This document shows, in pieces, positions 45,147 through 54,620 of a stretch of DNA of 64,000 nucleotides (position 1 is the stretch's first letter; each line of letters begins with the position of its first letter). Both the position numbers and the translations under genes were made by a program. The stretch covers positions 248,001 through 312,000 of the forward strand of contig NZ_JAUSQX010000001.1 in assembly GCF_030811535.1 (NCBI RefSeq). Reading direction: 5' to 3'. Below the pieces are notes generated by a model that worked only from the letters and a program-made list of their open reading frames with translations, ran no database searches and was not told the origin of the DNA. This DNA comes from Trueperella bonasi. Lineage in GTDB: Bacteria > Actinomycetota > Actinomycetes > Actinomycetales > Actinomycetaceae.

Positions 45147-46547
45147 TTACAGATCGGCCGGCGTGGACAGTTTTCCACGAATCGCGGTTGCGGCAGCCAC
45201 GAGTGGAGATACGAGGTGAGTGCGCCCACCTTTTCCTTGCCGGCCTTCAAAATTACGGTTCGACGTCGACGCGGCCCGCTCGCCTGGCGATAGCTGATCC
45301 GGGTTCATTCCCAGGCACATGGAACAGCCAGCATTGCGCCATTCGGCACCGAAATCGAGGAACACTTGGTCGAGGCCTTCGGCTTCTGCCTGGAGCCGTA
45401 CGCGAGCGGAACCGGGAACGACCATCACGCGAACGCCGTCGGCTTTCTTCTTACCTTTGATGATCTCCACGACGCTACGCAGATCTTCGATCCGACCGTT
45501 CGTGCACGATCCGATGAACACCGTGTCGACAGCGATATCTTTCATCTTGGTACCGGGCTCGAGGGCCATGTATTCAAGTGCGCGCTCGGCGTTGGTGCGC
45601 GCCGTTTCGTCGCCCATATCGGCTGGGTCGGGCACGGAACCCGAGATTGGGATGCCCTGCCCGGGATTCGTGCCCCAGGTGACGAACGGTTCGAGTTCGT
45701 CGGCGTCGAGGTTAACTTCGGCGTCGAAGACGGCGTCGTCATCGCTGCGAAGGGTCTTCCAGTATTCGACGGCGGCATCCCACTCTTCACCCTCGGGGGC
45801 GTGTGGGCGGCCTTTGATGTATTCGAAGGTCGTCTCATCGGGGGCGATCATGCCTGCGCGTGCTCCGGCTTCGATCGACATGTTGCAGATCGTCATACGC
45901 CCCTCCATAGACAGGTCGCGTATGGCCTCGCCGCGGTATTCGAGAACGTATCCCGATCCGCCATTTGTTCCGATTTTCGCGATGATGGCAAGGATGATGT
46001 CTTTGGCAGTGGTACCGGGCTTCAGCTTGCCGTTGACGTTAATAGCCATGGTCTTAAATGGCGCCACCGGAAGGGTTTGCGTGGCGAGCACGTGCTCTAC
46101 CTGCGAGGTTCCAATACCGAATGCGAGCGCGCCGAAAGCACCGTGCGTGGAAGTGTGAGAATCGCCGCAAACGATGGTCATACCCGGTTGCGTGATGCCC
46201 AGCTGAGGGCCGACGACGTGAACGATGCCTTGGTCGGCGTCGCCAAGCGAGTGCAATCGAATGCCGAAGTCTTCCGCGTTCTTGCGCAAGGTGTTGATCT
46301 GTGTGCGCGAGGTGGGATCAGCGATCGGTAGGTCGATGTTGAGGGTCGGAGTGTTGTGATCCTCGGTGGCAATGGTGAGATCGGGGCGCCTAACTTGACG
46401 CCCGGCTTGGCGTAGGCCTTCGAATGCCTGCGGGCTTGTCACTTCGTGGACGAGCTGAAGATCGATGTAAAGGAGGTCGGGGGCGCCGTTTTCACCGCGC
46501 TTGACGATGTGGTCTTGCCACACCTTTTCTGCCAATGTTCCACTCAT
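45147..46547 (-). CDS. leuC: 3-isopropylmalate dehydratase large subunit
   Basis: The 466-aa aconitase-family subunit holding the [4Fe-4S] cluster. Cluster cysteines are in [12 protein letters not shown] and [11 protein letters not shown]. The substrate and active-site segments [20 protein letters not shown] and GTNPGQG are present. The start is ATG 46547 ([10 protein letters not shown]) with GGTAGGA upstream; the longer frame would run through the operator and regulator start. Divergent from the IclR gene. Confidence 0.97.
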   Translation of the reverse strand: MSGTLAEKVWQDHIVKRGENGAPDLLYIDLQLVHEVTSPQAFEGLRQAGRQVRRPDLTIATEDHNTPTLNIDLPIADPTSRTQINTLRKNAEDFGIRLHSLGDADQGIVHVVGPQLGITQPGMTIVCGDSHTSTHGAFGALAFGIGTSQVEHVLATQTLPVAPFKTMAINVNGKLKPGTTAKDIILAIIAKIGTNGGSGYVLEYRGEAIRDLSMEGRMTICNMSIEAGARAGMIAPDETTFEYIKGRPHAPEGEEWDAAVEYWKTLRSDDDAVFDAEVNLDADELEPFVTWGTNPGQGIPISGSVPDPADMGDETARTNAERALEYMALEPGTKMKDIAVDTVFIGSCTNGRIEDLRSVVEIIKGKKKADGVRVMVVPGSARVRLQAEAEGLDQVFLDFGAEWRNAGCSMCLGMNPDQLSPGERAASTSNRNFEGRQGKGGRTHLVSPLVAAATAIRGKLSTPADL

Positions 46548-46592
46548 GTGTCCTACCTTTTTGCCGTGTTGATCGCAAATTTTTGCATACGC

Positions 46593-46617
46593 TTGCATCT
46601 CAACCAATGAGATGTAA
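46593..46617. promoter_or_regulatory. operator between leuCD and the IclR regulator gene
   Basis: CATCTCA-ACCAA-TGAGATG (46596-46614), a perfect 7-bp dyad extended to TT.CATCTCA/TGAGATG.AA. It sits 14 bases before the regulator start and about 49 bases before leuC, as expected for an LtbR/NdgR-type IclR operator. Confidence 0.7.
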
Positions 46618-46627
46618 GTATCAGAGC

Positions 46628-47356
46628 ATGGACAATCATAGCGGAAGTGGCGTAGGAGTTCTAGATAAGGCCACACTTGTTCTTAGTGCGCTGGAATCAG
46701 GCCCACTCACCTTGGCCCAGCTTGTTAATGCGACCCACCTTGCCCGCCCAACGGCGCATAGACTCGCGGTTGCGCTGGAGTTTCACCGCTTCGTTGCGCG
46801 CGATATGCAGGGCCGTTTCACACTGGGGCCGCGCCTGTCAGAGTTAGCGTCTGCCGCGGGTGAGGATCGTCTCCTCGCTGCGGCTACGCCGGTTCTCACC
46901 GCGCTGCGCGACCACACGGGCGAGTCCGCCCAGCTGTTCCGGCGGCAAAATGACCAACGGGTCTGCGTTGCTGCCGCAGATCGCTCGATGGGGCTGCGTG
47001 ATTCTATTCCCGTAGGTGCAACGCTTTCCATGCACGCCGGCTCGGGCGCCCAGGTTCTGCTTGCGTGGGAAGAGCCGGATAAGCTCCACCGCGGATTGCA
47101 CGGCGCTGAATTTACCGCCACGATTCTTTCGGCGGTACGACGCCGGGGCTGGGCTCAGTCGATTGGTGAACGCGAGGCCGGCGTCGCCTCGATCTCCGCG
47201 CCAGTTCGCGGCCCGTCAGGTCGCGTCATCGCGGCAGTCTCCATCTCTGGGCCGGTTGAACGGATGGGCCGTCAACCTGGCCGCCAGCACGCTGCCGCCG
47301 TCGTTACCGCCGCTAATCGACTCACTGAAGTTCTAAAGCGCACCGATCATTCGTAG
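46628..47356 (+). CDS. IclR-family regulator of leuCD (LtbR/NdgR-like)
   Basis: A 242-aa DNA-binding protein with an N-terminal winged HTH (about 14-70: [20 protein letters not shown], then [15 protein letters not shown]) and a C-terminal effector-binding domain (about 85-235). In Corynebacterium and Streptomyces an IclR protein divergent from leuCD (LtbR/NdgR) controls leucine and other amino-acid genes, and the layout here is the same. I use ATG 46628 (MDNHSGSG); the upstream frame overlaps leuC. Confidence 0.92.
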   Translation: MDNHSGSGVGVLDKATLVLSALESGPLTLAQLVNATHLARPTAHRLAVALEFHRFVARDMQGRFTLGPRLSELASAAGEDRLLAAATPVLTALRDHTGESAQLFRRQNDQRVCVAAADRSMGLRDSIPVGATLSMHAGSGAQVLLAWEEPDKLHRGLHGAEFTATILSAVRRRGWAQSIGEREAGVASISAPVRGPSGRVIAAVSISGPVERMGRQPGRQHAAAVVTAANRLTEVLKRTDHS

Positions 47357-47373
47357 CCCGTAGACTGGAGTCC

Positions 47374-48519
47374 ATGCGAAAGACTCTCCTCGTCACGAAT
47401 GATTTTCCTCCGCGCGCCGGTGGCATCCAAACCTTTCTTGAGGGTTTCGTAGGTGAACTCGACCCGGAGCAACTGATCGTTTATGCCTCCACTCCCCCGG
47501 ATTCCGAGTCTGCTTCCGGGGCGGAGGTCGCCAAGGAATACGACGCCGATCAACCCTACGACGTCGTGCGCTATCCGGGCACGATGATGTTGCCGACCCC
47601 GGATGTTAAACATGAAATGCAGCGCATTATTCGCGAGCGCGAGGTGAAAAACGTGTGGTTTGGCGCGGCCACCCCTCTCGGTTTGCTTGCCAACGCAGCC
47701 CGCGAGGCTGGCGCAGATCGCGTGATTTCGACGACGCACGGCCACGAGATTGGTTGGTCGATGATCCCCGGCGCGCGCCAGATCCTGCGAAAGGTTTTCC
47801 GTGATGCCGATATCGTGACCTACTTGACGGAGGCGACGTACAAGCGGCTCGAGCCGTTCATTGGGGATACCGAGGTCAGGCAGTTGCACGGCGCGATCAA
47901 TCCCGAACAGTTCACATTCAATGAGTCTGCCCACGCGGAGCTTCGCGAGCGTTATGGACTTGGAGACGCGCCGGTTGTGGTGTGTATTTCCCGCCTCGTT
48001 GAGCGTAAAGGGCAGGATCGCTTAATTCAGGCATGGCCGTCCGTCGTCGCAAACTACCCTGAAGCGAAGCTCGTTATCGTTGGCAAGGGACCGTATGGCG
48101 AAACATTACGAGAAATGGCTCGGAATTCTCCGGTGTCTTCGGCGATTGTGTTCACGGGCGAGGTGCCGTATTCGGAGCTTGCCGCGCACTATTCGCTAGG
48201 TGACGTCTTTGCCATGCCCGTGCGCACGCGTGGCAACGGGCTGGATATCGAGGGGCTTGGAATCGTGTATTTAGAAGCCTACGCTGCCGGCCTGCCGGTG
48301 ATCGCGGGCAATTCTGGCGGCGCTCCGGAAGCTGTGAGGAACGGCGAGACGGGTCTTGTGATTAACGGCAATTATGTTCCGGCGGTAGTTGGAGCGGTGA
48401 ATTATTTCTTGTCTGATCCCGATCGAGCAAAAGCGATGGGTGAGGCCGGCCGCACGTGGGTGGATGAGAAATGGCGTTGGTCTGACGTCGCGGTTCCACT
48501 GATCGAAGCGCTGTCATGA
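47374..48519 (+). CDS. pimB: GT4 glycosyltransferase, PimB-like mannosyltransferase
   Basis: A 381-aa GT-B enzyme. The N-terminal VTNDFPPRAGGIQTFLEGF and the C-terminal donor-binding GLGIVYLEAYAAGLPVIAG (GT4 EX7E region) match PimB', which adds the second mannose to phosphatidylinositol mannosides or a related glycolipid. It is expected at the inner face of the membrane. The ATG follows GGAGTCC and lies 17 nt after the IclR gene, with a TAGACT hexamer in the gap. The exact acceptor is inferred. Confidence 0.8.
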   Translation: MRKTLLVTNDFPPRAGGIQTFLEGFVGELDPEQLIVYASTPPDSESASGAEVAKEYDADQPYDVVRYPGTMMLPTPDVKHEMQRIIREREVKNVWFGAATPLGLLANAAREAGADRVISTTHGHEIGWSMIPGARQILRKVFRDADIVTYLTEATYKRLEPFIGDTEVRQLHGAINPEQFTFNESAHAELRERYGLGDAPVVVCISRLVERKGQDRLIQAWPSVVANYPEAKLVIVGKGPYGETLREMARNSPVSSAIVFTGEVPYSELAAHYSLGDVFAMPVRTRGNGLDIEGLGIVYLEAYAAGLPVIAGNSGGAPEAVRNGETGLVINGNYVPAVVGAVNYFLSDPDRAKAMGEAGRTWVDEKWRWSDVAVPLIEALS

Positions 48520-49325
48520 TCGGTTTGGCAGCTTGCTCCAATCCCCCGCACACCTGGCTGCGCGATTCGCTCGCGACATTCCGCGAGGTGCTTGAAGCTG
48601 CGGGTTATGAGTTGGACACCCGGATCTTCGATTACTTCGCGGGCCACGAGTTCCGCACCCGCGAGGGAAGAGTTTGGCGCGTGTCGCCGCACGCACGGGC
48701 ACAGTTGCTGACCGATTTATTTGCTGACGACGCCGTATCCGCAATTTTCGACGTTTCCGGCGGTGATCTTGCCAACGAGGTGTTGGACCTCATCGATTGG
48801 GATGTGGTGCGTGCCAATCCAAAGCCCTTCGCGGGCTTTTCGGATCTTTCAACCATCGTGAACGCGATTCCCGTGATGACCGGGCAGCGGGCAGTGCTGT
48901 GGAATCCGCAAACGATGAGCGTGCGAGGTACGGGAGACATCGATCAAATTCTGGCGGGTGAACCGATTCGGCCAGTTGTGAGCGGCGGCTCCGATCTGCC
49001 TGATACGCCTATTATCGGCGGCAACGTTCGCTGTTTCGCGAAACTCGCAGGAACGAAATTTTGGCCGGACTCCACCGGTAAGCTCGTCTTGCTTGAGGGG
49101 CTTGGCCCCGGGCTTGAAGCGAGCGCGTCCTACATGGAGCAGATGCGCCAGCTTGGGCTTTTCGATGGTGCGGAAGGTCTCGTGCTCGGCCAGTTCACGG
49201 CTATCGACGGCGACGACGATCGCCGCGCCTTAATCGCCGTCGCCAAAGAAATAACGAAGCTTGAGGTGTGGGAAGCACCGGAGGTTGGACATTCACGGGA
49301 TACGGCGCCGGTTACGATCGGCTAG
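48516..49325 (+). CDS. S66-family LD-carboxypeptidase-like protein
   Basis: A 269-aa protein of the S66 family (LdcA/MccF), which cleaves L-D peptide bonds in murein peptides or detoxifies microcin C-type compounds. The triad is visible by comparison with LdcA: Ser109 in AGFSDLS, Glu194 in VLLEGLGPG, His259 in VGHSRDT. It begins without a signal peptide. Its ATG overlaps the pimB stop (ATGA), so the two genes are coupled. Its stop overlaps that of the convergent unknown gene. Confidence 0.85.
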   Translation: MIGLAACSNPPHTWLRDSLATFREVLEAAGYELDTRIFDYFAGHEFRTREGRVWRVSPHARAQLLTDLFADDAVSAIFDVSGGDLANEVLDLIDWDVVRANPKPFAGFSDLSTIVNAIPVMTGQRAVLWNPQTMSVRGTGDIDQILAGEPIRPVVSGGSDLPDTPIIGGNVRCFAKLAGTKFWPDSTGKLVLLEGLGPGLEASASYMEQMRQLGLFDGAEGLVLGQFTAIDGDDDRRALIAVAKEITKLEVWEAPEVGHSRDTAPVTIG

Positions 49326-49744
49326 GCAAGTCCCGCTTTGGGCAGGCGCTCGCGCACTTTCTCGAAGTCTGGCCGCTTCACAGCTCCAGTTTTCTCCGCA
49401 ACTTTCGCCGTGCGGGGTTTGCCCTCATAAATCTGCCCGGGAATAACGTAGGTGGGAGTATCTTTCTTGGTGTTGAGCGCCATGGCTCCCAAGGTGTTGT
49501 GCCTCGTCACCTCAACCGCAAACACCGGTTTGAGATTCACGATGAGCAACTCAGACTTACCTTTGCCTTTAATGCGGCCTTCGATGATCTGGCCAACGAG
49601 GATGTTGCCGTCGCGGTCGTTAAACTGACTCGTGATCTCATTTACTCCCACATTCACCGGCTTGAATGGACGCCTGCGCCATATTCCTTCCACAATGTCT
49701 GTGACGATGTCGAAGTCGGTAAAGAAATCTAACAGTCCGCTCAT
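49322..49744 (-). CDS. hypothetical protein, 140 aa
   Basis: I do not recognise the family. The frame starts ATG 49744 (MSGLLDFFTDFDIVTDIVEG) with GGGGGCT upstream; a longer start at 49825 is less likely. It contains alternating hydrophobic stretches that suggest a beta-rich core (GNILVGQIIEGRIKGKGKSE, LLIVNLKPVFAVEV) and a basic C-terminal tail. No signal peptide or transmembrane helix. Convergent with the S66 gene and sharing stop bases with it. Confidence 0.7.
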   Translation of the reverse strand: MSGLLDFFTDFDIVTDIVEGIWRRRPFKPVNVGVNEITSQFNDRDGNILVGQIIEGRIKGKGKSELLIVNLKPVFAVEVTRHNTLGAMALNTKKDTPTYVIPGQIYEGKPRTAKVAEKTGAVKRPDFEKVRERLPKAGLA

Positions 49745-49881
49745 AGAGCCCCCAAGTTCGCTACGTGCAAAATCGTTGCGGCTATTCTTCCACGAAATTG
49801 TCCTGATCCCAGGGCAAACTTTCACACCTCGGACTGACGTTCAACTAGGGGTTAGTAGCTGGTATCCGTATCATATTTCCC

Positions 49882-51897
49882 ATGACATCTAATCCTTTGC
49901 TTACCCCGTCCACTCTCCCCTATTCGGTGCCCGATTGGGCCGCGATCAAGCCGGAACACATCCTGCCCGCCGTCAAGGAACTCATGGCACGCGAGCGCCA
50001 GATATGGGAAGAAGTTGGCTCAAACACCGAGCCTGCCACTGCTGAGAACACGGTCCACATTCTCGAAGATGCGGGGCGTGATCTGGCTGCGGCCCTGATG
50101 CCGGCTTTCACGCTCATGTCATCGGTTGGCGGCACCGAAATCGACGCCGTCCAAGCCGAGATCTATCCCCTACTCGCCGAACACCGCAATGCCTACCGGC
50201 TCGATCGGCGAATCTACAATCGTTTTACCGCCATCGATCTGGATGCGCTCGATCCAGAAACGTGGCGGTACGTCGAAGAAGAACTGAAGGAATTCAAGCG
50301 CTCGGGCATCGAATTAGGCGACGCCGACAAGGCACGCCTTCGCGAGCTTGATGCCAAGCTTTCGGCACTCGAGGTGGAGTTTTCGCAGCGGGTGGTCAAG
50401 GCGATGGACGATCACGCCGTCGTGTTCGAAAATGTTGAAGATCTCGCCGGGCTTTCGGCGGAAAGAATCGAGGCCGCGAAACAAGAGGACGGCACCTATC
50501 GCTTCCCGCTTGAGAATTTTACGAATCAGACCTTGCAGATGGACCTTGACCTGCCGCAGTCCCGCAAGAAGGTTTTGGATGCGTCACTTTCGCGTGGCCT
50601 TGGTGAACATGCTACGTCCGATACCCGCGAGATCGTCCTTGAGATCGCACGGTTGCGTGCTGAGCGTGCAGAGCTTTTGGGCTATCCCTTCCACGCGCAG
50701 GCCGTTGCCGAAGCCGGGATGGCCAAAGATTCGCAGGCGATCGTTGATTTGCTGGGCAGCGTGGCGCCTAGGGCCGTGGCCGCCGTCGAACAGGATCGGG
50801 TCAAACTGGAGGGGCTCGCCGCGGGATCCGGCGTCAAAGCTGCCGACTACACCTACTATCAAGAAAAGCTTCGCGCGCAGCTCGGGCTTGATGATAACGC
50901 GCTTCGCCCCTATCTCAAGCTTGAGAACGTGGTGGAAAAGGGAATCTTCTTCGCCGCCGAAAAACTGTTCGGAATCAGCTTCAAACCACGTGAAGACATC
51001 GCCGGCTATGTACCGACCATGAAAACGTGGGAAGTTCTCGACGAAAACGGCGAAGGCATCGGCCTGTTCCAAGGCGACTACTACCGCAGGCCCGGCAAGA
51101 GAGGCGGCGCGTGGATGAACGACGCCGTGACTGGTTCGCTACGCGATGGCACCAAACCCGTGATTCTCAACAACTGCAACTTTGCCGAACCAGCCGATGG
51201 TGGTGCCTCACTATTGACGTGGGATCACGTGATTACAGTGTTCCACGAGTTCGGACATGCCTTACACGGCCTGTTGACGACGACGTACTACCGCTCGCTT
51301 GCCGGAACGTCCGTGCCGCGGGATTTCGTGGAACTTCCCTCGCAACTGTTCGAGATGTGGGCGTATCACCCCGAAGTGTTGGCTAACTTCGCAGTCCATC
51401 ACGAGACGGGCGAGCCGCTGCCGAGTGAACTCGTGCAGAAGCTCACCGAGGCTTCGAGCTTCGGGCAGGCCTTCGCCACCACCGAGTTCTTAGCGGCGGC
51501 GCTCCTCGATCAAGCCTGGCACCGGCTCGATTCGGATGAGATTCCGGACGATGTCGAAGAGTTTGAAGCCAAGGCGCTCGAAAAGTTCCAGATCGGGCAT
51601 GAGCTAGTGCCACCTCGCTATCGTTCAGCCTATTTTGCGCATACCTTCGGCGGTGGATACGACGCCGGCTACTACTCGTACATGTGGGCGGAAATGCTCG
51701 TTGGAGATCTCGAGGATTGGTTCCGCACCGAGGGTGCCAAGGACGGCGACGGCGGTCTGAACCGGGAGGCCGGTGAAGTCTATCGGCGGGAGCTACTTGC
51801 TCGGGGCAATGCGCGTGACCCGATGGAATCGTTCGTTGCTATGCGTGGGCGGCAGCCACGCGCTGAAGCCCTGCTTGAACGCCGCGGACTAGCATAG
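49882..51897 (+). CDS. M3-family metallopeptidase (peptidyl-dipeptidase Dcp-like)
   Basis: A 671-aa zinc oligopeptidase of the thimet/Dcp family. The zinc site is HEFGHALHG at about residues 456-464 (HExxH), with the downstream Glu in FVELPSQLFEMW, and the substrate loop FGGGYDAGYYSYMWAE is diagnostic. Predicted cytosolic, since no signal peptide is seen; it would degrade short peptides, possibly those delivered by the importer. TATCAT lies seven bases before the ATG with no ribosome binding site, so a leaderless mRNA is likely. Followed by a strong terminator. Confidence 0.95.
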   Translation: MTSNPLLTPSTLPYSVPDWAAIKPEHILPAVKELMARERQIWEEVGSNTEPATAENTVHILEDAGRDLAAALMPAFTLMSSVGGTEIDAVQAEIYPLLAEHRNAYRLDRRIYNRFTAIDLDALDPETWRYVEEELKEFKRSGIELGDADKARLRELDAKLSALEVEFSQRVVKAMDDHAVVFENVEDLAGLSAERIEAAKQEDGTYRFPLENFTNQTLQMDLDLPQSRKKVLDASLSRGLGEHATSDTREIVLEIARLRAERAELLGYPFHAQAVAEAGMAKDSQAIVDLLGSVAPRAVAAVEQDRVKLEGLAAGSGVKAADYTYYQEKLRAQLGLDDNALRPYLKLENVVEKGIFFAAEKLFGISFKPREDIAGYVPTMKTWEVLDENGEGIGLFQGDYYRRPGKRGGAWMNDAVTGSLRDGTKPVILNNCNFAEPADGGASLLTWDHVITVFHEFGHALHGLLTTTYYRSLAGTSVPRDFVELPSQLFEMWAYHPEVLANFAVHHETGEPLPSELVQKLTEASSFGQAFATTEFLAAALLDQAWHRLDSDEIPDDVEEFEAKALEKFQIGHELVPPRYRSAYFAHTFGGGYDAGYYSYMWAEMLVGDLEDWFRTEGAKDGDGGLNREAGEVYRRELLARGNARDPMESFVAMRGRQPRAEALLERRGLA

Positions 51898-51937
51898 CCC
51901 AATATTCTAGGCATTGAGCTAGTGGATCAATAAACAA

Positions 51938-51971
51938 AAGTGGGGCCGGATCAAACGATCCGGCCCCACTT
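51938..51971. terminator. terminator after the M3 peptidase gene
   Basis: A perfect 15-bp stem, AAGTGGGGCCGGATC with its complement (51938-51952/51957-51971), AAAC loop, 40 nt after the stop. Confidence 0.9.
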
Positions 51972-52037
51972 CATTACTCAGCAACGGCTACCGGCTGGCG
52001 TTATGCCAACGCGCGCATCGCACCCCAGTCGTGGCCG

Positions 52038-52070
52038 ATCTGAACAGCCGGGACTGCTGTTCAGATTTCT
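52038..52070. terminator. bidirectional hairpin upstream of the surface-protein stop
   Basis: A perfect 11-bp stem ATCTGAACAGC/GCTGTTCAGAT (52038-52048/52056-52066) around CGGGACT. On the plus strand it is followed by TTCTTCG. It lies between the convergent M3 peptidase and surface-protein genes. Confidence 0.75.
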
Positions 52071-52144
52071 TCGGCATAAACCAGATTCGCCCATCTGTTC
52101 AAACGGAAGGAAACCTGGACTACCCCTCTACTCAAGCTCTTCAG

Positions 52145-54532
52145 TTATGCACGTCGGCGGGAGATGGCGAACATTGCGCCACCAGCAAGCAGAGCCACAA
52201 CAGCAACCCCGGCCGCAACGCTAACCGAGGCACCGGTATAGCTCAGCTTCTTATCCTTAGAAGCATCAGCCTTCACAACAACCTCGTCGGCCTTCTTCGT
52301 GGGTTCATCCGAAGGTTCCGGCGACAGCGACGGCTGTGGTTCCTGCGACGATTCTGGTTCCGGTGACGGCTGTCGTTCCGGTGACGGCTGTGGTTCCGGT
52401 GACGGAGCAGCCGCTTCAGCATTCGTGATTTCGAATCGGTAGGTCGCCGGCGCACTGACGTATTCTTTGCCCGAGGTGTGATCTGCGGACGCAACAATGT
52501 CTATCTCATAGATCCCTGGCGTCGTAAACACCCAAGCCACGTGCATATGCAAGGGCCGCGGTGCCACAATCTCTGCTGGCCCAGCAGAAGAAGCATGAAT
52601 CTGGCCAAAACCTCCGAAACTATCGGATGTCAAAGCCCACCACTTCGCACCTTCGGGCATACTCTTGGGCGTTATCGATAGCGTCACACCCTCTGGGAAC
52701 TCAGCATACGGAACCTTTTCGGTAGAGAAGCCAGGCCAGATAATACCTTGCACCTGCTGTTGAGGCAGAAGGAACAGGCTATCGGTGTCTTCCCACAAGA
52801 AATCGTATTCCTGCGAGCCGAACGCTCGAGTGCTACGCTCTAGCGCCTTGAGTTCAGCTGCCAAGGTGACCGATTCCGGGGATCGCAATGCGGAACGCTT
52901 GGCGCCAATACGGGTGTCATCCCCAATAATCATCTCAAAGTTACCGTTGTTAACGACCGGACCAAAATCCATGTGTCCGTGGTCAAGTACGATCGGATCA
53001 TAAAGAATCTCAACGGGCTCTTTAGGTTCGTCTGACGGCTCGGGATCCGGAGTTGGCTCGGGATCCGGAGTTGGCTCAGGCCCTGCGGATCCCCCGGGCC
53101 TCGTAAACTGTGCGGCAGCTTCCATTTCGTAGCCTTCTTCCGCACCTGAAACTTCGGTCTTACCTATATCAGCCTGAGCTGAGGGAACCAGTTCAAAGTG
53201 AGCGCTTCCATCACACCAATCGACCGCCTCTAACGGGATGGTTGTTGAACGCGAACCAGGCGCCGAGCGGAAAGAAACCGGGCACAGTTGCTTGGCACTC
53301 GCAAGATCATCGCCCCAGCCACCACTGGCGTGAATAACTATGCGGTCATCTGCTGGAACAGCGGTGAACACAACTTTGTCACCATCAACTACGGAAGTAA
53401 ACGAAACTTCTGTGCTAGAAGCCTCAAAGGGCTGAGGGTTGTAATCTGGCGCCTTGTCACGAGGTGCGGGAACCGGGAACTCACCAGTTTCCGTCGTCGA
53501 AACAGGTTCGGCACCAGTAGAAAATTCAACAGGCGCAGAAACAAATGCCCCGGTAGGGCTCGACTCAGATGGCACATAAACAGCTTGGATGCTTGACGTT
53601 CCAGCCCCCAGCATTTCAGTCCAGCTACCAACACCGCCGCTAACTTCTACCTCGGCGAGGAAGTAGCCATCGATGAAGAAAGCAACACGGCCCGAATCGG
53701 AGCTGTTACCGGTCGTGAATGTAAGCTCGCTGAGCGGTTCAGGCCCCTCGAGAGCGGAGAGCTTAAACTCCCAGCCTTCCGCAGTTGCCTTTGGAGCCGC
53801 ATCATAAGCAGCGCGAACGCTATCAACGTTCGCATCTTTCGGATTAGTTCCGCCGACCTGCCACTGAACCTTTTGCGGCGTGGATGAAACGTAGTCTCCA
53901 CCGACAGTCCGAGCAGATGCTCGGTAGGTCACCGTGTACCGGCCAGGCTTCGTAAACACTGTATTGGGGTGAGTGTGCGTACCCGCAGTTACCGGTGTGT
54001 AACGTGCACTCGTATCGTGGCTAGAAAGAAGCTTGTCTACAGGGAATCCCCAAAGCCCGCCTTGGAAGAGCTCCATTCGGCCAGGGCCATCAAAATCAAC
54101 AATTTCGAGGTTGGTTACCTCGTCTTGGAATTTTTCGATGGGTAGATCTGTAGCGCCGCCGAAACCAATCCACAGTGCTTCGCCACCAACCGAATTTTGG
54201 GGTGCTCCCCAGAATAGGTGATCCCCTTCGTCGCCTAGGTAGCTTAACGGCTCATCCTCAGGAATCGTAAAGTAGTAGTGCTGTGTCTTCTTTTCACCGG
54301 AGCCAGAATATGCGCGGTGCAACCAGTTGATCGTGTGCTCCAACGGTTCTTCTGGGGAAGGCCCGGCAACCAGCGTAAGACTTTCATCCGCAGAGTCCCA
54401 AGCAACCTTAGGCGAATCAACATGGCCACTAGATCTCAGCGAAAGCTCATCGGTGTCGGCAAGTGCCGCCAATGGAGTTCCAATAGCGAGAAGCGCTCCT
54501 AGGAGCACACCACCCGCTGTTCGCATTTTCAT
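52145..54532 (-). CDS. sortase-anchored surface protein with two choice-of-anchor-M domains
   Basis: A 795-aa exported protein. Signal peptide 1-25 (cleavage after ALA). The first domain (27-228) runs from GHVDSPKVAWD to HTHPNTVFTKPGRYTVTYRA, and the second (512-702) from GHMDFGPVV to HMHVAWVFTTPGIYEIDIVA; both fit the TIGR03769-type actinobacterial surface domain. Between them are an Ig-like segment (about 262-338) and a region with two cysteines (417, 440). Pro-rich linkers (487-507, 708-744) follow, then a sorting signal: LSYTG (763-767), hydrophobic helix, RRRA. LSYTG deviates from LPxTG. Such proteins are commonly encoded near metal ABC importers. The ATG is preceded by AAAGGA. Confidence 0.87.
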   Translation of the reverse strand: MKMRTAGGVLLGALLAIGTPLAALADTDELSLRSSGHVDSPKVAWDSADESLTLVAGPSPEEPLEHTINWLHRAYSGSGEKKTQHYYFTIPEDEPLSYLGDEGDHLFWGAPQNSVGGEALWIGFGGATDLPIEKFQDEVTNLEIVDFDGPGRMELFQGGLWGFPVDKLLSSHDTSARYTPVTAGTHTHPNTVFTKPGRYTVTYRASARTVGGDYVSSTPQKVQWQVGGTNPKDANVDSVRAAYDAAPKATAEGWEFKLSALEGPEPLSELTFTTGNSSDSGRVAFFIDGYFLAEVEVSGGVGSWTEMLGAGTSSIQAVYVPSESSPTGAFVSAPVEFSTGAEPVSTTETGEFPVPAPRDKAPDYNPQPFEASSTEVSFTSVVDGDKVVFTAVPADDRIVIHASGGWGDDLASAKQLCPVSFRSAPGSRSTTIPLEAVDWCDGSAHFELVPSAQADIGKTEVSGAEEGYEMEAAAQFTRPGGSAGPEPTPDPEPTPDPEPSDEPKEPVEILYDPIVLDHGHMDFGPVVNNGNFEMIIGDDTRIGAKRSALRSPESVTLAAELKALERSTRAFGSQEYDFLWEDTDSLFLLPQQQVQGIIWPGFSTEKVPYAEFPEGVTLSITPKSMPEGAKWWALTSDSFGGFGQIHASSAGPAEIVAPRPLHMHVAWVFTTPGIYEIDIVASADHTSGKEYVSAPATYRFEITNAEAAAPSPEPQPSPERQPSPEPESSQEPQPSLSPEPSDEPTKKADEVVVKADASKDKKLSYTGASVSVAAGVAVVALLAGGAMFAISRRRA

Positions 54533-54591
54533 CGTGCTGTCCTTTCTTTGAGTGTGAAACCCGAGTTGGATTGAGAAATAACGTCACCATC

Positions 54592-54620
54592 AATGATAAC
54601 TATTCTCATTCCTAGGTCAA
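54592..54620 (-). promoter_or_regulatory. promoter of the surface-protein gene with an embedded Zur-like box
   Basis: On the minus strand TTGACC (54620-54615) and TATCAT (54598-54593) with 16-nt spacing. The dyad AATGATAA-CTA-TTCTCATT (54592-54610) covers the spacer and -10. It is AT-rich with the TGA.AA/TT.TCA pattern of actinobacterial Zur sites, one mismatch between arms. Confidence 0.6.

Noticed and set aside
45366-46331. A 321-codon open frame on the plus strand
   Set aside because: It lies wholly antisense to leuC, whose motifs and codon pattern are unmistakable. Long antisense frames of this sort follow from codon bias.
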